Part shown: positions 1 through 8,095 of the stretch, in pieces
How positions within the stretch are numbered: the first letter of the stretch is position 1
Layout of the letters: each line of letters opens with the position of its first letter
DNA from: an uncultured Collinsella sp.
GTDB lineage: Bacteria > Actinomycetota > Coriobacteriia > Coriobacteriales > Coriobacteriaceae
Direction of reading: 5' to 3'
DNA length: 17,282 nt
Assembly (NCBI GenBank): GCA_902492545.1
Contig: CABULX010000045.1
Coordinates: forward strand, 1 to 17,282
Notes under the pieces: model-generated
Database searches by the model: none
Told to the model about the DNA's origin: nothing
Seen by the model: the letters and a program-made list of their open reading frames with translations, nothing else
Position numbers and translations under genes: made by a program

Positions 1-71
1 CTTGCTTTACAAGTTTCGTTTTTTCACGTCGCTCATTATGCCGCGCCATGAAAAGCCTCGGGTCGGGTAAA

Positions 72-85
72 GTTAATCTGTTAAC
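72..85. promoter_or_regulatory. Small inverted repeat upstream of the hydrolase
   Basis: A perfect inverted repeat GTTAA-TCTG-TTAAC lies about 75 bp upstream of the alpha/beta hydrolase start. It is AT-rich compared with its surroundings and could be an operator or part of the promoter region. I see no convincing paired -35 and -10 boxes. The rest of positions 1-160 shows no coding signal in frame with the following gene. Confidence 0.25.
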
Positions 86-160
86 AAGGTGTAAGGCAAT
101 GCGGGTCCATCCAACCGCACTGACGTGCAACTGGATGAGCATTGATGATGGGGGCACAAC

Positions 161-958
161 ATGGATTTTACGGTTGAGAATGTGGGCACCACGATTGCCT
201 GTCGCGAATATGCCGGCCCGGATGTGTCGCCTGATGCTCCTGCCTTGGTGTGCGTGCACGGCGCTTGTGTCGACGGCACATTTTTCGACGGTATCGCTTG
301 TGAGCTCAGCCGCAACTACCGCGTAATTGCCTACGACCGCCGCGGCTGCGGTGGCAGCAGCGATGCGGCAGACGGCAGCTATGATCTTGCCGCTCAGGCC
401 GCCGACCTGCAGGCCGTGATCGAACACGTTGGCGCTCCGGCAAATGTGCTTGCGCATAGCGCCGGTACGTTGGTGGCGCTGGAGCTTCTTCGCACCGAAC
501 CCCATCTCGTCGCCCGTGCGATTCTGCATGAGCCGGCTGTGTCGGCCGAAGGCGTCGGTATGGGCGCAGCTCCGGTTTTGCTCGATATGATTGCGGCGGG
601 AAAGGTTTCAAGGGCGCTCCGGCTTTTCTTGGGAGCCCTCGGCGACTTGGACCCCGAGGCTCCTGGGACGACCGAAGCGGAAGTCAAACATGCCCTGCGC
701 AATGGTCGTTGCTTTATGGCCAATGAATACGGAACAAATATGACATATGCTCCCGACTGGGAGCGCGCTCGCGCGTCAAAGGCGGTGTCGGCCGTGTTCT
801 TGGGCGAGCTCTCGGTTGGCACGCCCCGCGAGGCGGGCACGAGGGTGGCTGCCGAATATCTCGATTGCCCCCTTGTGACGATTCCGGGCGCGCATAACGG
901 TCTGCGCGATCGCCCCGTTACGGCGGCAAACGCCGTTCGTGATGTCTTGGAGCGTTAG
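161..958 (+). CDS. Alpha/beta-fold hydrolase
   Basis: This is a 265-residue soluble hydrolase of the alpha/beta fold, the usual length for the family. Visible motifs are an oxyanion-hole HG at residues 33-34 (VCVHGACVDG), the DRRGCGGSS turn at 59-67, the nucleophile elbow AHSAG with Ser100, and a late PGAHNG with His245 as the probable catalytic base. The likely acidic residue is Glu216 in VFLGELS or a nearby acid; this is less certain. There is no signal peptide, so it should be cytoplasmic. The start is preceded by a G-rich stretch (GATGGGGG, ending about 7 bp upstream) that can serve as a ribosome site. It appears to be a single gene, since the next gene lies 211 bp away. The substrate cannot be told from the sequence; family members include esterases, lactonases and haloperoxidase-like enzymes. 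Confidence 0.85.
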   Translation: MDFTVENVGTTIACREYAGPDVSPDAPALVCVHGACVDGTFFDGIACELSRNYRVIAYDRRGCGGSSDAADGSYDLAAQAADLQAVIEHVGAPANVLAHSAGTLVALELLRTEPHLVARAILHEPAVSAEGVGMGAAPVLLDMIAAGKVSRALRLFLGALGDLDPEAPGTTEAEVKHALRNGRCFMANEYGTNMTYAPDWERARASKAVSAVFLGELSVGTPREAGTRVAAEYLDCPLVTIPGAHNGLRDRPVTAANAVRDVLER

Positions 959-1131
959 CACGCTCGATGACCTGCGGGGAGAGGGGTTGTTAGCGTTTCG
1001 TCATTGTTAACGAATGCGTCCATAACCGCGCGCCCGCGGCTCCATTACCGCCGCTTGCCAGGTCATAAAAATGTAACGATAATCGCGCGTTTGCCTTCAG
1101 CTGTTAGATGTTACCCTTGTACCAATTGATA

Positions 1132-1148
1132 TGCACCGTTGCCGTGCA
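1132..1148. promoter_or_regulatory. Inverted repeat TGCAC-N7-GTGCA before the HD-GYP gene
   Basis: A 17-bp inverted repeat sits 21 bp before the start codon of the c-di-GMP protein and just before its ribosome site (AGAAAGGG). It could be an operator or a small hairpin in the leader. Its half-sites, TGCAC and GTGCA, match the arms of the palindrome in front of the TetR gene at 15091-15105. The match is short and may be chance. Confidence 0.25.
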
Positions 1149-1169
1149 TAACGATAGAAAGGGCCCCAT

Positions 1170-3050
1170 ATGCGCAAAAATCACGAGGTCAATCTAACCG
1201 ACGAGGAGGCTGCCGCTGAGGTCGCCCGCGTCGCGAAGACCTACCCCGTGGTGCGTTTGCTGTCGGCCGATCAGATTAAGAGCGAGCCTAACTGCCTGCT
1301 CGCCGGCAATCGGTGCCCTTGTCTGCGTCAGTCGAGTCTTGAGGCCTTGGCAGATTCCGATGAGGTGTCGGAGCAACTGCTCAACGATGGTGTTGAGTAC
1401 CGCGCCCGCCTACGCCCTCTGAAGGTCGAGGGCGAGCCTCACGTCCTGCTGATGGTGCGCCCGATCGATGAGCAAGAGGCTGCAGAAGAGGACCTCGTCT
1501 ACACCGACGTGCTGACGAGTGTGCGCAATCGCCGATATTACGAGGAAAAGCTCCGTAGCGCCCGCATGAATGCCGGCGTTGCGGTGATCGACCTTGATGA
1601 TTTTAGGGTCTTCAACGATACGTGTGGCCGTCATGCCGGCGACCTTGCGCTCGGTGCTGTGGCGACGGCCATACGCAGCGGAATTCGTTCGACTGACGAG
1701 CTCGTACGCTATGGCTGCGACAAGTTTGTGGTCGTCATGCCCAATATTCCCTCCGATGACTTCACCCGTCGCCTGCATCAGGTGTCCGATGCCGTTCATG
1801 CCACGATTATTCCGGGCCATGAGCACGTGAGCTTGACGGCATGTGTTGGTGGCGTTCGCATTCATGGCGAGACGGTTGATGAGGGCGTTGGCCGCGCTGT
1901 CCAGTTACTGAGCCGTGCTAAGGCAAAAGCCGGTACGGTCGTGACCGATGGCGATTTCATCGAGGCCTTCCAAAGCGAAAAGCCTTTGGTGCTTATCGTC
2001 GATGACTCCGAGATGAACCGAGCCATTCTCAACGAGATGCTCAAGGACGAGTATTGCATCCTCGAGGCCGAAAACGGTCGTACGGCGCTCGATATGGTCG
2101 ACCGCTATGGCGATGAGTTGTCGCTCGTGCTGCTGGACATTGTCATGCCGGGCGTGAGCGGCTTTGAGGTGCTGGCCGATCTGTCGCGCCGATCGGTTGT
2201 TGACAATCTGCCTGTCATCATGATTTCGAGCGAAGAATCCGACGATGTGGTTCTGCGTGCGTACGAGCTGGGCGCCTCGGACTATATCAGCCGCCCGTTT
2301 GACGCCCGTGTCGTGCGCCGTCGTGTAAGCAACACTATCCGTCTGTACGCCAAACAGCGCCGCCTGACGAGCCTGCTGTCCCAGCAGTACAACGAGCGCG
2401 TCAAGAACAGTCGCATGCTCATCGACATCATGGCCGGTGTCATGGAACTTCGCAATGGCGAGAGCGGCAGGCACGTTACGAATATCGAAAAGCTGACCGA
2501 GCTGCTGCTTGGCTGTCTGGTCCAGCGTAGCGACACGATCTCCCTCGACAACGAGGAACGCTCCACGATTGCCCTGGCTTCGGCGCTGCACGATATCGGC
2601 AAGATGGCGATTGACGATGCGATTCTCAACAAACCCGGACGCCTTACGTCCGAGGAGTTCGAGATTATGAAGACGCATACCACGATCGGCGCCAACATGC
2701 TGTTTGAGCTGGGCCGCCATCACGTCGGCAATGCGCTTATGGAATATGCGTACCAGATTGCGCGTTGGCACCACGAGCGCTGGGACGGCAAGGGCTATCC
2801 CGATGGCCTTAAGGGCGACGATATTCCCATTGCCGCGCAGGTGGTCTCGGTGGCCGACGTGTACGATGCTCTGACGAGCGTGCGTGTGTACAAGGACGCT
2901 ATCCCGCACAAGGAGGCGATCCAGATGATCCTGGACGGTAAGTGCGGCACCTTTAACCCGCTGTTGCTCGACTGCCTGCTCGAGGTGCAAGACCGTATCG
3001 CCGAGACGTTGGCGCGCCCCGCCGACGTCGTCGCGTTTCCCACGATTTAG
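1170..3050 (+). CDS. Degenerate GGDEF - receiver - HD-GYP protein (c-di-GMP phosphodiesterase)
   Basis: A 626-residue signalling protein with no membrane segment. Residues 1-105 are an unassigned N-terminal region with cysteines at 42, 49 and 51. Residues about 108-265 are a GGDEF-like domain (YTDVLTSVRNRR, DLDDF) in which the signature reads GCDKF (182-186), so cyclase activity is probably lost. Residues about 272-392 are a receiver domain with the acidic pair D278/D279 and phospho-acceptor D323 in LLDIVMPGVSG; the usual switch lysine is Arg375 (SRPF). Residues about 412-610 are an HD-GYP domain with H474/D475 (HDIGK) and an intact HHERWDGKGYP at 534-544. By family knowledge an intact HD-GYP hydrolyses cyclic di-GMP. 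The start has AGAAAGGG 6-9 bp upstream. The Hpt gene follows after 23 bp, which suggests the receiver takes part in a phosphorelay. Confidence 0.92.
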   Translation: MRKNHEVNLTDEEAAAEVARVAKTYPVVRLLSADQIKSEPNCLLAGNRCPCLRQSSLEALADSDEVSEQLLNDGVEYRARLRPLKVEGEPHVLLMVRPIDEQEAAEEDLVYTDVLTSVRNRRYYEEKLRSARMNAGVAVIDLDDFRVFNDTCGRHAGDLALGAVATAIRSGIRSTDELVRYGCDKFVVVMPNIPSDDFTRRLHQVSDAVHATIIPGHEHVSLTACVGGVRIHGETVDEGVGRAVQLLSRAKAKAGTVVTDGDFIEAFQSEKPLVLIVDDSEMNRAILNEMLKDEYCILEAENGRTALDMVDRYGDELSLVLLDIVMPGVSGFEVLADLSRRSVVDNLPVIMISSEESDDVVLRAYELGASDYISRPFDARVVRRRVSNTIRLYAKQRRLTSLLSQQYNERVKNSRMLIDIMAGVMELRNGESGRHVTNIEKLTELLLGCLVQRSDTISLDNEERSTIALASALHDIGKMAIDDAILNKPGRLTSEEFEIMKTHTTIGANMLFELGRHHVGNALMEYAYQIARWHHERWDGKGYPDGLKGDDIPIAAQVVSVADVYDALTSVRVYKDAIPHKEAIQMILDGKCGTFNPLLLDCLLEVQDRIAETLARPADVVAFPTI

Positions 3051-3073
3051 TTTGACCAAAGGAGTTTCAATCC

Positions 3074-3430
3074 ATGATTTCCATGCGTGAGGCGTATGAG
3101 AAGATCGGCGCCAATTATGATGACGCGTGCGCTCGGCTGATGGGCGGGGAAATGCTTGCCCGCTTTGCCCTCAAGTTTTTGGATGACGAGAGCATGGACA
3201 AGCTGGAGGCCACCATGGCGGCGGGAGACGCCGAAGGTGCGTTTATGGCAGCGCACACGCTCAAGGGCGTGAGCCAGAACCTGGGATTTGATAATCTGTA
3301 CGAGCCGGCGGTTGCGGTGACCGAGGCGCTGCGCGGCGCCGATGTCGTTGACGGCGCTCGCGAGGGAATGCATGCGTTGCAGCAGCAATATGCGGCCACG
3401 TTGTCGGCCCTGCGCGAGGCGGCTGAATAA
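3074..3430 (+). CDS. Hpt (histidine phosphotransfer) domain protein
   Basis: A stand-alone 118-residue Hpt protein, the usual length for a four-helix phosphotransfer module. The phospho-accepting histidine is His61 in the typical motif AHTLKGVSQNLG (60-71). It should carry phosphate between a hybrid kinase and a receiver domain. It has no catalytic kinase domain. The ribosome site AAAGGAG lies 9 bp before the ATG. It follows the HD-GYP receiver protein by 23 bp and is almost certainly cotranscribed with it, so that receiver is the obvious partner. No histidine kinase gene is present in the window, so the source of phosphate must be encoded elsewhere. Confidence 0.9.
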   Translation: MISMREAYEKIGANYDDACARLMGGEMLARFALKFLDDESMDKLEATMAAGDAEGAFMAAHTLKGVSQNLGFDNLYEPAVAVTEALRGADVVDGAREGMHALQQQYAATLSALREAAE

Positions 3431-3477
3431 GAGCTTACGAGCCTTAGGCTGCCCCAAGTCCGTTGATGTAGTTACAA

Positions 3478-3518
3478 AAGGGCGCCCCGCCGGACCATGT
3501 GGCCGGCGGGGCGCCCTT
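3478..3518. terminator. Strong bidirectional terminator hairpin
   Basis: A perfect 16-bp GC-rich stem (3478-3493 with 3503-3518) and a 9-nt loop lie between two convergent operons. Read on the minus strand the stem is followed by CTTTTGTAAC, a fair U-tract for the transporter operon that ends at 3540. On the plus strand it is followed by the weaker TTATCTGTTATG after the Hpt gene. Confidence 0.88.
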
Positions 3519-3539
3519 ATCTGTTATGTGGTTCGCGGG

Positions 3540-4349
3540 CTAGCGGGCCTGCTTGACCTTGGCTGCCGCCTCGACAAACGACTTCCAGAGGTTAAAGTCG
3601 GTCTCGAGCGTCTGCCAGGTGTACTCGGGATGCCATTGCACGCCCAGGCAGAAGGGTTGGCCTTCGACTTCGATACACTCGGGAACGCCGTCGGTTGCCT
3701 TGGCGACCAAGCGCGTGCTTTTACCCAGACGATCGACGCAGCAGTGGTGTGCGGAGTTGGTCTGGATCAGCCTGTGCCCGCCAACCGCGCGTTCGAGCAG
3801 CGAGCCCTGCACAACCTCGACGGGATGCACAGGGTCGTTGAGCACGTGGGTATGGCGCCACTGCGTGCGGCCCTCGCGAGCGCCCAGGCTCGGCACGTCC
3901 ATGCACAGGGTGCCGCCAGTGGCGACATTGAGCAACTGCGTGCCGCGGCAGGTGGTAAAGAGCGGCTTTTTGGCGCGGAGCACCTCGCCGACCAGCTTAA
4001 ACTCAAAGCTATCGCGGATCTCGCAGCAGAGGGTGGGGTCGTAGGGTCGATCATCGCCCCAACGTTTGGGATTGACATCGGGGCCGCCGGGAATGGCGAT
4101 GCCGTCGGCGATATCGACGTAATGACGGATAACCTCAATATCTTCGGTAATGGACATCTGCAGCGGCAGGCCGCCGGCGGCAAGGATGGCATCGACAAAG
4201 ACGCTCGCGATCTCCTCGTTGGGGGAGAGCGTCTCGCTCAAAAACGGCTTCGCCTCTTCCCAGCGCGGCGCCACCAGGATGAGCGGACGGTCGGCGGGGG
4301 CGACGTCGACATGCGGGGTGTAGGACGATGAAGTGCGAGTTCCGATCAT
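3540..4349 (-). CDS. Gamma-glutamyl-gamma-aminobutyrate hydrolase family protein (peptidase C26)
   Basis: A 269-residue class I glutamine amidotransferase-like hydrolase. The nucleophile is Cys134 in TTCRGTQLLNV, and the partner residues are His240 and Glu242 in GVQWHPEY. The GIAIPGGPDVNP loop at 83-94 is typical of the PuuD-like C26 branch, which cleaves gamma-glutamyl amide bonds in the cytoplasm. No synthetase or other fused domain is present. It is the last gene of the minus-strand transporter operon, 52 bp after the ATPase gene, and is followed by a strong terminator. The context suggests that it processes a gamma-glutamyl compound taken up by that transporter, but this is inference; the family also acts on gamma-glutamyl-GABA and related substrates. 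Confidence 0.88.
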   Translation of the reverse strand: MIGTRTSSSYTPHVDVAPADRPLILVAPRWEEAKPFLSETLSPNEEIASVFVDAILAAGGLPLQMSITEDIEVIRHYVDIADGIAIPGGPDVNPKRWGDDRPYDPTLCCEIRDSFEFKLVGEVLRAKKPLFTTCRGTQLLNVATGGTLCMDVPSLGAREGRTQWRHTHVLNDPVHPVEVVQGSLLERAVGGHRLIQTNSAHHCCVDRLGKSTRLVAKATDGVPECIEVEGQPFCLGVQWHPEYTWQTLETDFNLWKSFVEAAAKVKQAR

Positions 4350-4401
4350 AGGTGTAGCCTTCGAGTTTGGATGGTCAGGGCGAACGAAGATGGCAATTGG
4401 G

Positions 4402-5166
<765 letters not shown>

Positions 5167-5202
5167 GGTGCTCGGCTCCTTATGACTCGAAATGGTAAAG
5201 CG

Positions 5203-6036
5203 TTAGCGGATGATGGTCGCGCCGGTCTTGTGCGAAACATAGACAGCGGCCTTGTTGATCGCGACGTTGATGAGGATGTAGATGACTGCGATCACCAGGT
5301 AGACCGACACGAGGGCGTCGTAGTTGGTAATGAGCACGCGGGCGTTTTGCATGAGGTCGGGGTAGCTCACTACATAGGCGACGGTGGTGTCTTTGACTAC
5401 GACCACGAGCTGCGAAATCAACGACGGAATGATAAACCGAATAGCCTGCGGCAACACGATTTTAAAGGTGATTTTGGCCTTGGAGAGACCGAGCGCCTGG
5501 GCTGCCTCGACCTGACCGCGCGGCACGGCATTGACGCCGGCGCGGAAAATCTCGGCCAGCACGCCGGCCGCAGCGAGCGCGACAGGCAACGTGAGCATCC
5601 AAAACGACGGCAGCGAGATCTTGTACTGGGGCAGCACCAAAAAGAAGAAGTAGATAAACAGCAGGCTCGGCACACCGCGGAAGAAGTCGGTAAGCACGCG
5701 GCAGACCAGCTGCAGCGGCTTAATGTCGCTGGTGCGGCCGAGCATAAGGGCTAAGCCCAGCACCAGCGCGATGGCGCCAGCGGTGAGTGCGACTTTAACG
5801 GTGCCCTCAAAGCCGGCAAGCAAGAACTTCCAGGTGGTGAGGTGCGTAAAGAAATACCAATAGTGGACCGAAAGCTGGCCGGTCACATAAAAGCGCTGCA
5901 ACACGAGGACGACGAGCGCGGCGACGGCAACAAGCGAGATGGCGGTGCCGATCCGAATCTTGGCGCGCATCTTGGGGCCGGGAGCCTCGTAGAGCGCATC
6001 GCGCATGGTAAGCGCAGGGGAGGAGTGCTTGCTCAT
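5203..6036 (-). CDS. Polar amino-acid ABC transporter permease (GluD-like)
   Basis: A 277-residue inner-membrane permease. It has about five or six hydrophobic segments, the first at residues 30-47 after a 29-residue cytoplasmic N-terminus. The EAA loop that contacts the ATPase is at 175-200 (RGQVEAAQALGLSKAKITF, then IVLPQA), and the FFRGVPSLL motif of the HisM/GlnP family lies at 118-126. Its start codon overlaps the stop of the preceding permease by 4 bp (ATGA), which implies translational coupling. The longer N-terminus compared with the partner permease fits the GluD type of Corynebacterium, where the two permeases form a heterodimer. Confidence 0.93.
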   Translation of the reverse strand: MSKHSSPALTMRDALYEAPGPKMRAKIRIGTAISLVAVAALVVLVLQRFYVTGQLSVHYWYFFTHLTTWKFLLAGFEGTVKVALTAGAIALVLGLALMLGRTSDIKPLQLVCRVLTDFFRGVPSLLFIYFFFLVLPQYKISLPSFWMLTLPVALAAAGVLAEIFRAGVNAVPRGQVEAAQALGLSKAKITFKIVLPQAIRFIIPSLISQLVVVVKDTTVAYVVSYPDLMQNARVLITNYDALVSVYLVIAVIYILINVAINKAAVYVSHKTGATIIR

Positions 6037-6692
6037 CGGAGGATCCTCACCTTCTTATCGATGTAGTTGCCAATGTGGCTCACCACAAAGGCCGTGCCCA
6101 GGTAGCCGAGCGCCGAGATAAAGAACGCGGCGACGCCGCCGAGCGAGCGCGTGTTGATGTAGCTCACCACGCCGGTGAGCTCTTGTGGCTTAAGCGGCAC
6201 CTGGCTGCCGAGCGCAGTGGTGAGCATGACGGCGATAAAGAGGTTGGTCATGGGCAGCACGCTCGAGCGCAGTGCCTGCGGAATCACGATCTTGGCGAGG
6301 ATGCGGTTAAAGCTCATGCCGAGCGAACGTGCGGCTTCGACCTGACCGACGCCGACGGTGTTGATGCCGCTCATAAAGTTCTCGGAACCAAAGGCAGAAC
6401 CCAAGAGCACCGTAGCGACGATAACGCAGGTGCGGTAGGGCAGAACGACCTTGAGCGGCGGCAGCGCGTAGACGACGATGATAAGCAGCGCGATGCCGGG
6501 GATGTTACGGAAGACCTGGACATACAGGTCGCCAAAGACGCGCAGCGGCTTGAGCGGCGACACGCGCATCACGGTGACAGCGACAGCCAGTACCATGGCG
6601 ATGGCAAACGACTCAAGCGTCATGCCCCAGGTTGCGAGCAGCGCGTCGATATAGTTCTGGCCATAGAGTGACCAGAGCTCGGAGAGACTCAT
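6033..6692 (-). CDS. Polar amino-acid ABC transporter permease (GluC-like)
   Basis: A 219-residue permease with about five membrane segments. The family motif VFRNIPGIALL is at 60-70 and the EAA loop begins at 117 (QVEAARSLGMSFNRILAKI, then VIPQA). It pairs with the following permease to form the membrane channel. A strong GGGAGG ribosome site precedes the ATG. A hairpin in the 138-bp gap after the binding-protein gene may lower its expression relative to that gene. Confidence 0.93.
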   Translation of the reverse strand: MSLSELWSLYGQNYIDALLATWGMTLESFAIAMVLAVAVTVMRVSPLKPLRVFGDLYVQVFRNIPGIALLIIVVYALPPLKVVLPYRTCVIVATVLLGSAFGSENFMSGINTVGVGQVEAARSLGMSFNRILAKIVIPQALRSSVLPMTNLFIAVMLTTALGSQVPLKPQELTGVVSYINTRSLGGVAAFFISALGYLGTAFVVSHIGNYIDKKVRILR

Positions 6693-6716
6693 GCGGACCT
6701 CCCGCCGATAAGGAAA

Positions 6717-6742
6717 GGGGCTCCCGTGTGTACGGAAGCCCC
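6717..6742 (-). terminator. Intra-operon hairpin after the binding-protein gene
   Basis: An 11-bp stem with one mismatch (6717-6727 with 6732-6742, loop GTGT) is followed on the minus strand by TTTCCTTATC. It lies between the binding-protein and first permease genes. Such hairpins commonly act as partial terminators or mRNA 3' stabilisers that give more binding protein than channel. It is not a full terminator by appearance, because the T-run is interrupted. Confidence 0.6.
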
Positions 6743-6830
6743 GACAACTCAGTGAGGAAACAGTTTACCGCAATAAAGCGGATCGTGCGTTTCCATATGG
6801 TTTCGTTGCGGCCGTTACCAGGCTCGCTGA

Positions 6831-7826
6831 CTAGGCGCCGATCTCGGGCAGCTCGGGAACATTGGTGTCGCCCGTACGGTCGCCGATGCAGATCTGCCAC
6901 AGCTCAGTCCAGGTGCCATCGTCCTCAATCTTCTTAAGGAAGTCATTGACAAAGGCGACGCCGTCGGAATCGAGCGGCAGACCGATGCCGTAGGGCTCCT
7001 TGCTGCCGAAGGGCTTGCCGGCGATCTTGTACTTGCCGGGCTCGCGGACCAGGGCGCTCTGCTGCATGTTGTTATCGATGACGTAGGCATCAACGCGACC
7101 CTGCTGGAGTGCCTGGCGGGCCTCCTCGTCGGTCTTGAACTCCTGCTGGCTGGCCTTGGGAACGAACTCCTCCAGGATGGCGGGGCCGTTGGAGCCGGAC
7201 TGGACGGCGACGTTCTTGTCGGCCAGGTCGTCGACGCTCTTGATGTCGTCGTTATCGGCGAGCACCAGGATGGCCTGCTGCGTGTAGTAGTAGGGGCCGG
7301 CGAAGGAGACGAGCTTCTTGCGCTCGTCAGTGATGGTGTAGGTGGCAAAGACGGCGTCGACCTGGCCGTTCTGCAGGACAGACTCGCGCGTGTCCGAGGT
7401 CACCTGGGTGATCTCGACCTTGTTCTCGCCCAGAATGTAGTTGGACAGGAGCTGTGCGATACCGGCATCGAAGCCGCGGGTCTGACCGTCTTTCTCGTTG
7501 AGGAGGGAGAAGAGCGTGGAGGTCTGAACGCCACCGATCTTAAAGACGCCGGCGTCCTTGACGGCCGTGGCCCAGGTGCTGGCGGCGATGGCATCGTCGT
7601 CGGCTTTGGGGCCGTTGTCGACGAGCTTGTCGAATGCCTTGGCATCGAGCGTAGCGGAAACCTCGGTATCCTCGGAGCCCTTGGAGGAGCCGGCGGCGGA
7701 ACCCTTGTCGGCCTCGGCGCTGGTGTCAGAGCAGCCGGCAAGACCAAGGCCGGCGACGGTTGCGAAGGTAGCGGCGACAAAGCCGCGGCGGTCGAGAACG
7801 ACCTGCTGGGAGAGGTTCTTGCTCAT
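6831..7826 (-). CDS. Amino-acid ABC transporter substrate-binding lipoprotein (GluB-like)
   Basis: A 331-residue extracellular binding protein of the SBP type 3 family. The N-terminus has a twin arginine (LDRRGFVAA, R13-R14), a hydrophobic stretch and a lipobox LAGC with Cys32, so it is a lipoprotein that may leave by the Tat route. A low-complexity Ser/Gly/Asp linker (about 33-58) follows. The binding domain begins near residue 90 with FKIGGVQTSTLFS and contains GFDAGIAQLLS, TDERKKLVSFAGPYY and DAYVIDNN, all typical of glutamate/glutamine binding proteins. It is first in the operon, with ribosome site AGAAAGG upstream and a good promoter at 7870-7899. The ligand is probably an acidic or amide amino acid, but this is inferred from family and order. 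Confidence 0.93.
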   Translation of the reverse strand: MSKNLSQQVVLDRRGFVAATFATVAGLGLAGCSDTSAEADKGSAAGSSKGSEDTEVSATLDAKAFDKLVDNGPKADDDAIAASTWATAVKDAGVFKIGGVQTSTLFSLLNEKDGQTRGFDAGIAQLLSNYILGENKVEITQVTSDTRESVLQNGQVDAVFATYTITDERKKLVSFAGPYYYTQQAILVLADNDDIKSVDDLADKNVAVQSGSNGPAILEEFVPKASQQEFKTDEEARQALQQGRVDAYVIDNNMQQSALVREPGKYKIAGKPFGSKEPYGIGLPLDSDGVAFVNDFLKKIEDDGTWTELWQICIGDRTGDTNVPELPEIGA

Positions 7827-7869
7827 GGTAGAACACCTTTCTCAATAAAATCCCTAGCGGTTGAGTAGA

Positions 7870-7899
7870 GTTATACCCTATCGCGCTCAAATGGGTCAA
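7870..7899 (-). promoter_or_regulatory. Promoter of the amino-acid transporter operon
   Basis: On the minus strand TTGACC (-35, 7894-7899) is followed after 18 bp by TATAAC (-10, 7870-7875). Both are close to the vegetative consensus. The predicted transcript would start near 7863 and give a leader of about 37 nt before the binding-protein gene. Confidence 0.75.
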
Positions 7900-7922
7900 C
7901 ACGAAATAACTCAGAAACATAC

Positions 7923-7937
7923 TTACCTTATGGGTAA
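7923..7937. promoter_or_regulatory. Inverted repeat upstream of the transporter promoter
   Basis: TTACC-TTATG-GGTAA lies about 24 bp upstream of the -35 box of the transporter promoter, and further TACC units follow at 7941-7948. It may be an activator or repressor site. There is no regulator gene next to it to support a pairing. Confidence 0.3.
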
Positions 7938-7947
7938 TTCTACCTAC

Positions 7948-7981
7948 CAAAAAGGGACAGGTTTATTTTGGCAGGTTTTAT
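7948..7981. repeat. Degenerate REP-like fragment (AAAGGGACAGG type)
   Basis: The stretch contains AAAAAGGGACAGG followed by TTTTGGCAGGTTTTATC. It resembles the segment at 9304-9331 (AAAGGGGACA, TTTGGCGGTTTGTC) and shares the AAAGGGAC core with the palindromes at 14309-14339 and 15036-15064. It looks like a decayed half of that family. It lies between divergent genes. Confidence 0.45.
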
Positions 7982-8050
7982 CTGGGCAAACGTCGCTTAT
8001 TGCAGCTGAGATAGCGCTTTGCAGACGGCGTGGCCGCTCGCGGCGGTCGC

Positions 8051-8056
8051 TATAAT
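8051..8056 (+). promoter_or_regulatory. -10 box TATAAT for the alcohol dehydrogenase
   Basis: A perfect TATAAT lies 40 bp before the alcohol dehydrogenase start. No good -35 box is seen at 16-18 bp upstream, where the sequence is GC-rich, so an activator or a weak -35 is likely. Confidence 0.5.
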
Positions 8057-8095
8057 GGCGGCAACGCGACACATATATGAGTAAGGAGATCGCGT

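Noticed and set aside
48..326. Small plus-strand frame overlapping the alpha/beta hydrolase start
   Set aside because: No ribosome site and no family resemblance; it overlaps a well-supported gene in another frame.
1905..3059. Minus-strand open frame of 384 codons opposite the HD-GYP gene
   Set aside because: The plus strand encodes intact receiver and HD-GYP motifs; the opposite frame shows no recognisable domain.
3342..4331. Plus-strand open frame of 329 codons opposite the C26 hydrolase
   Set aside because: It crosses the terminator hairpin and the end of the Hpt gene, and its product has no known motif. The minus-strand C26 protein is convincing.
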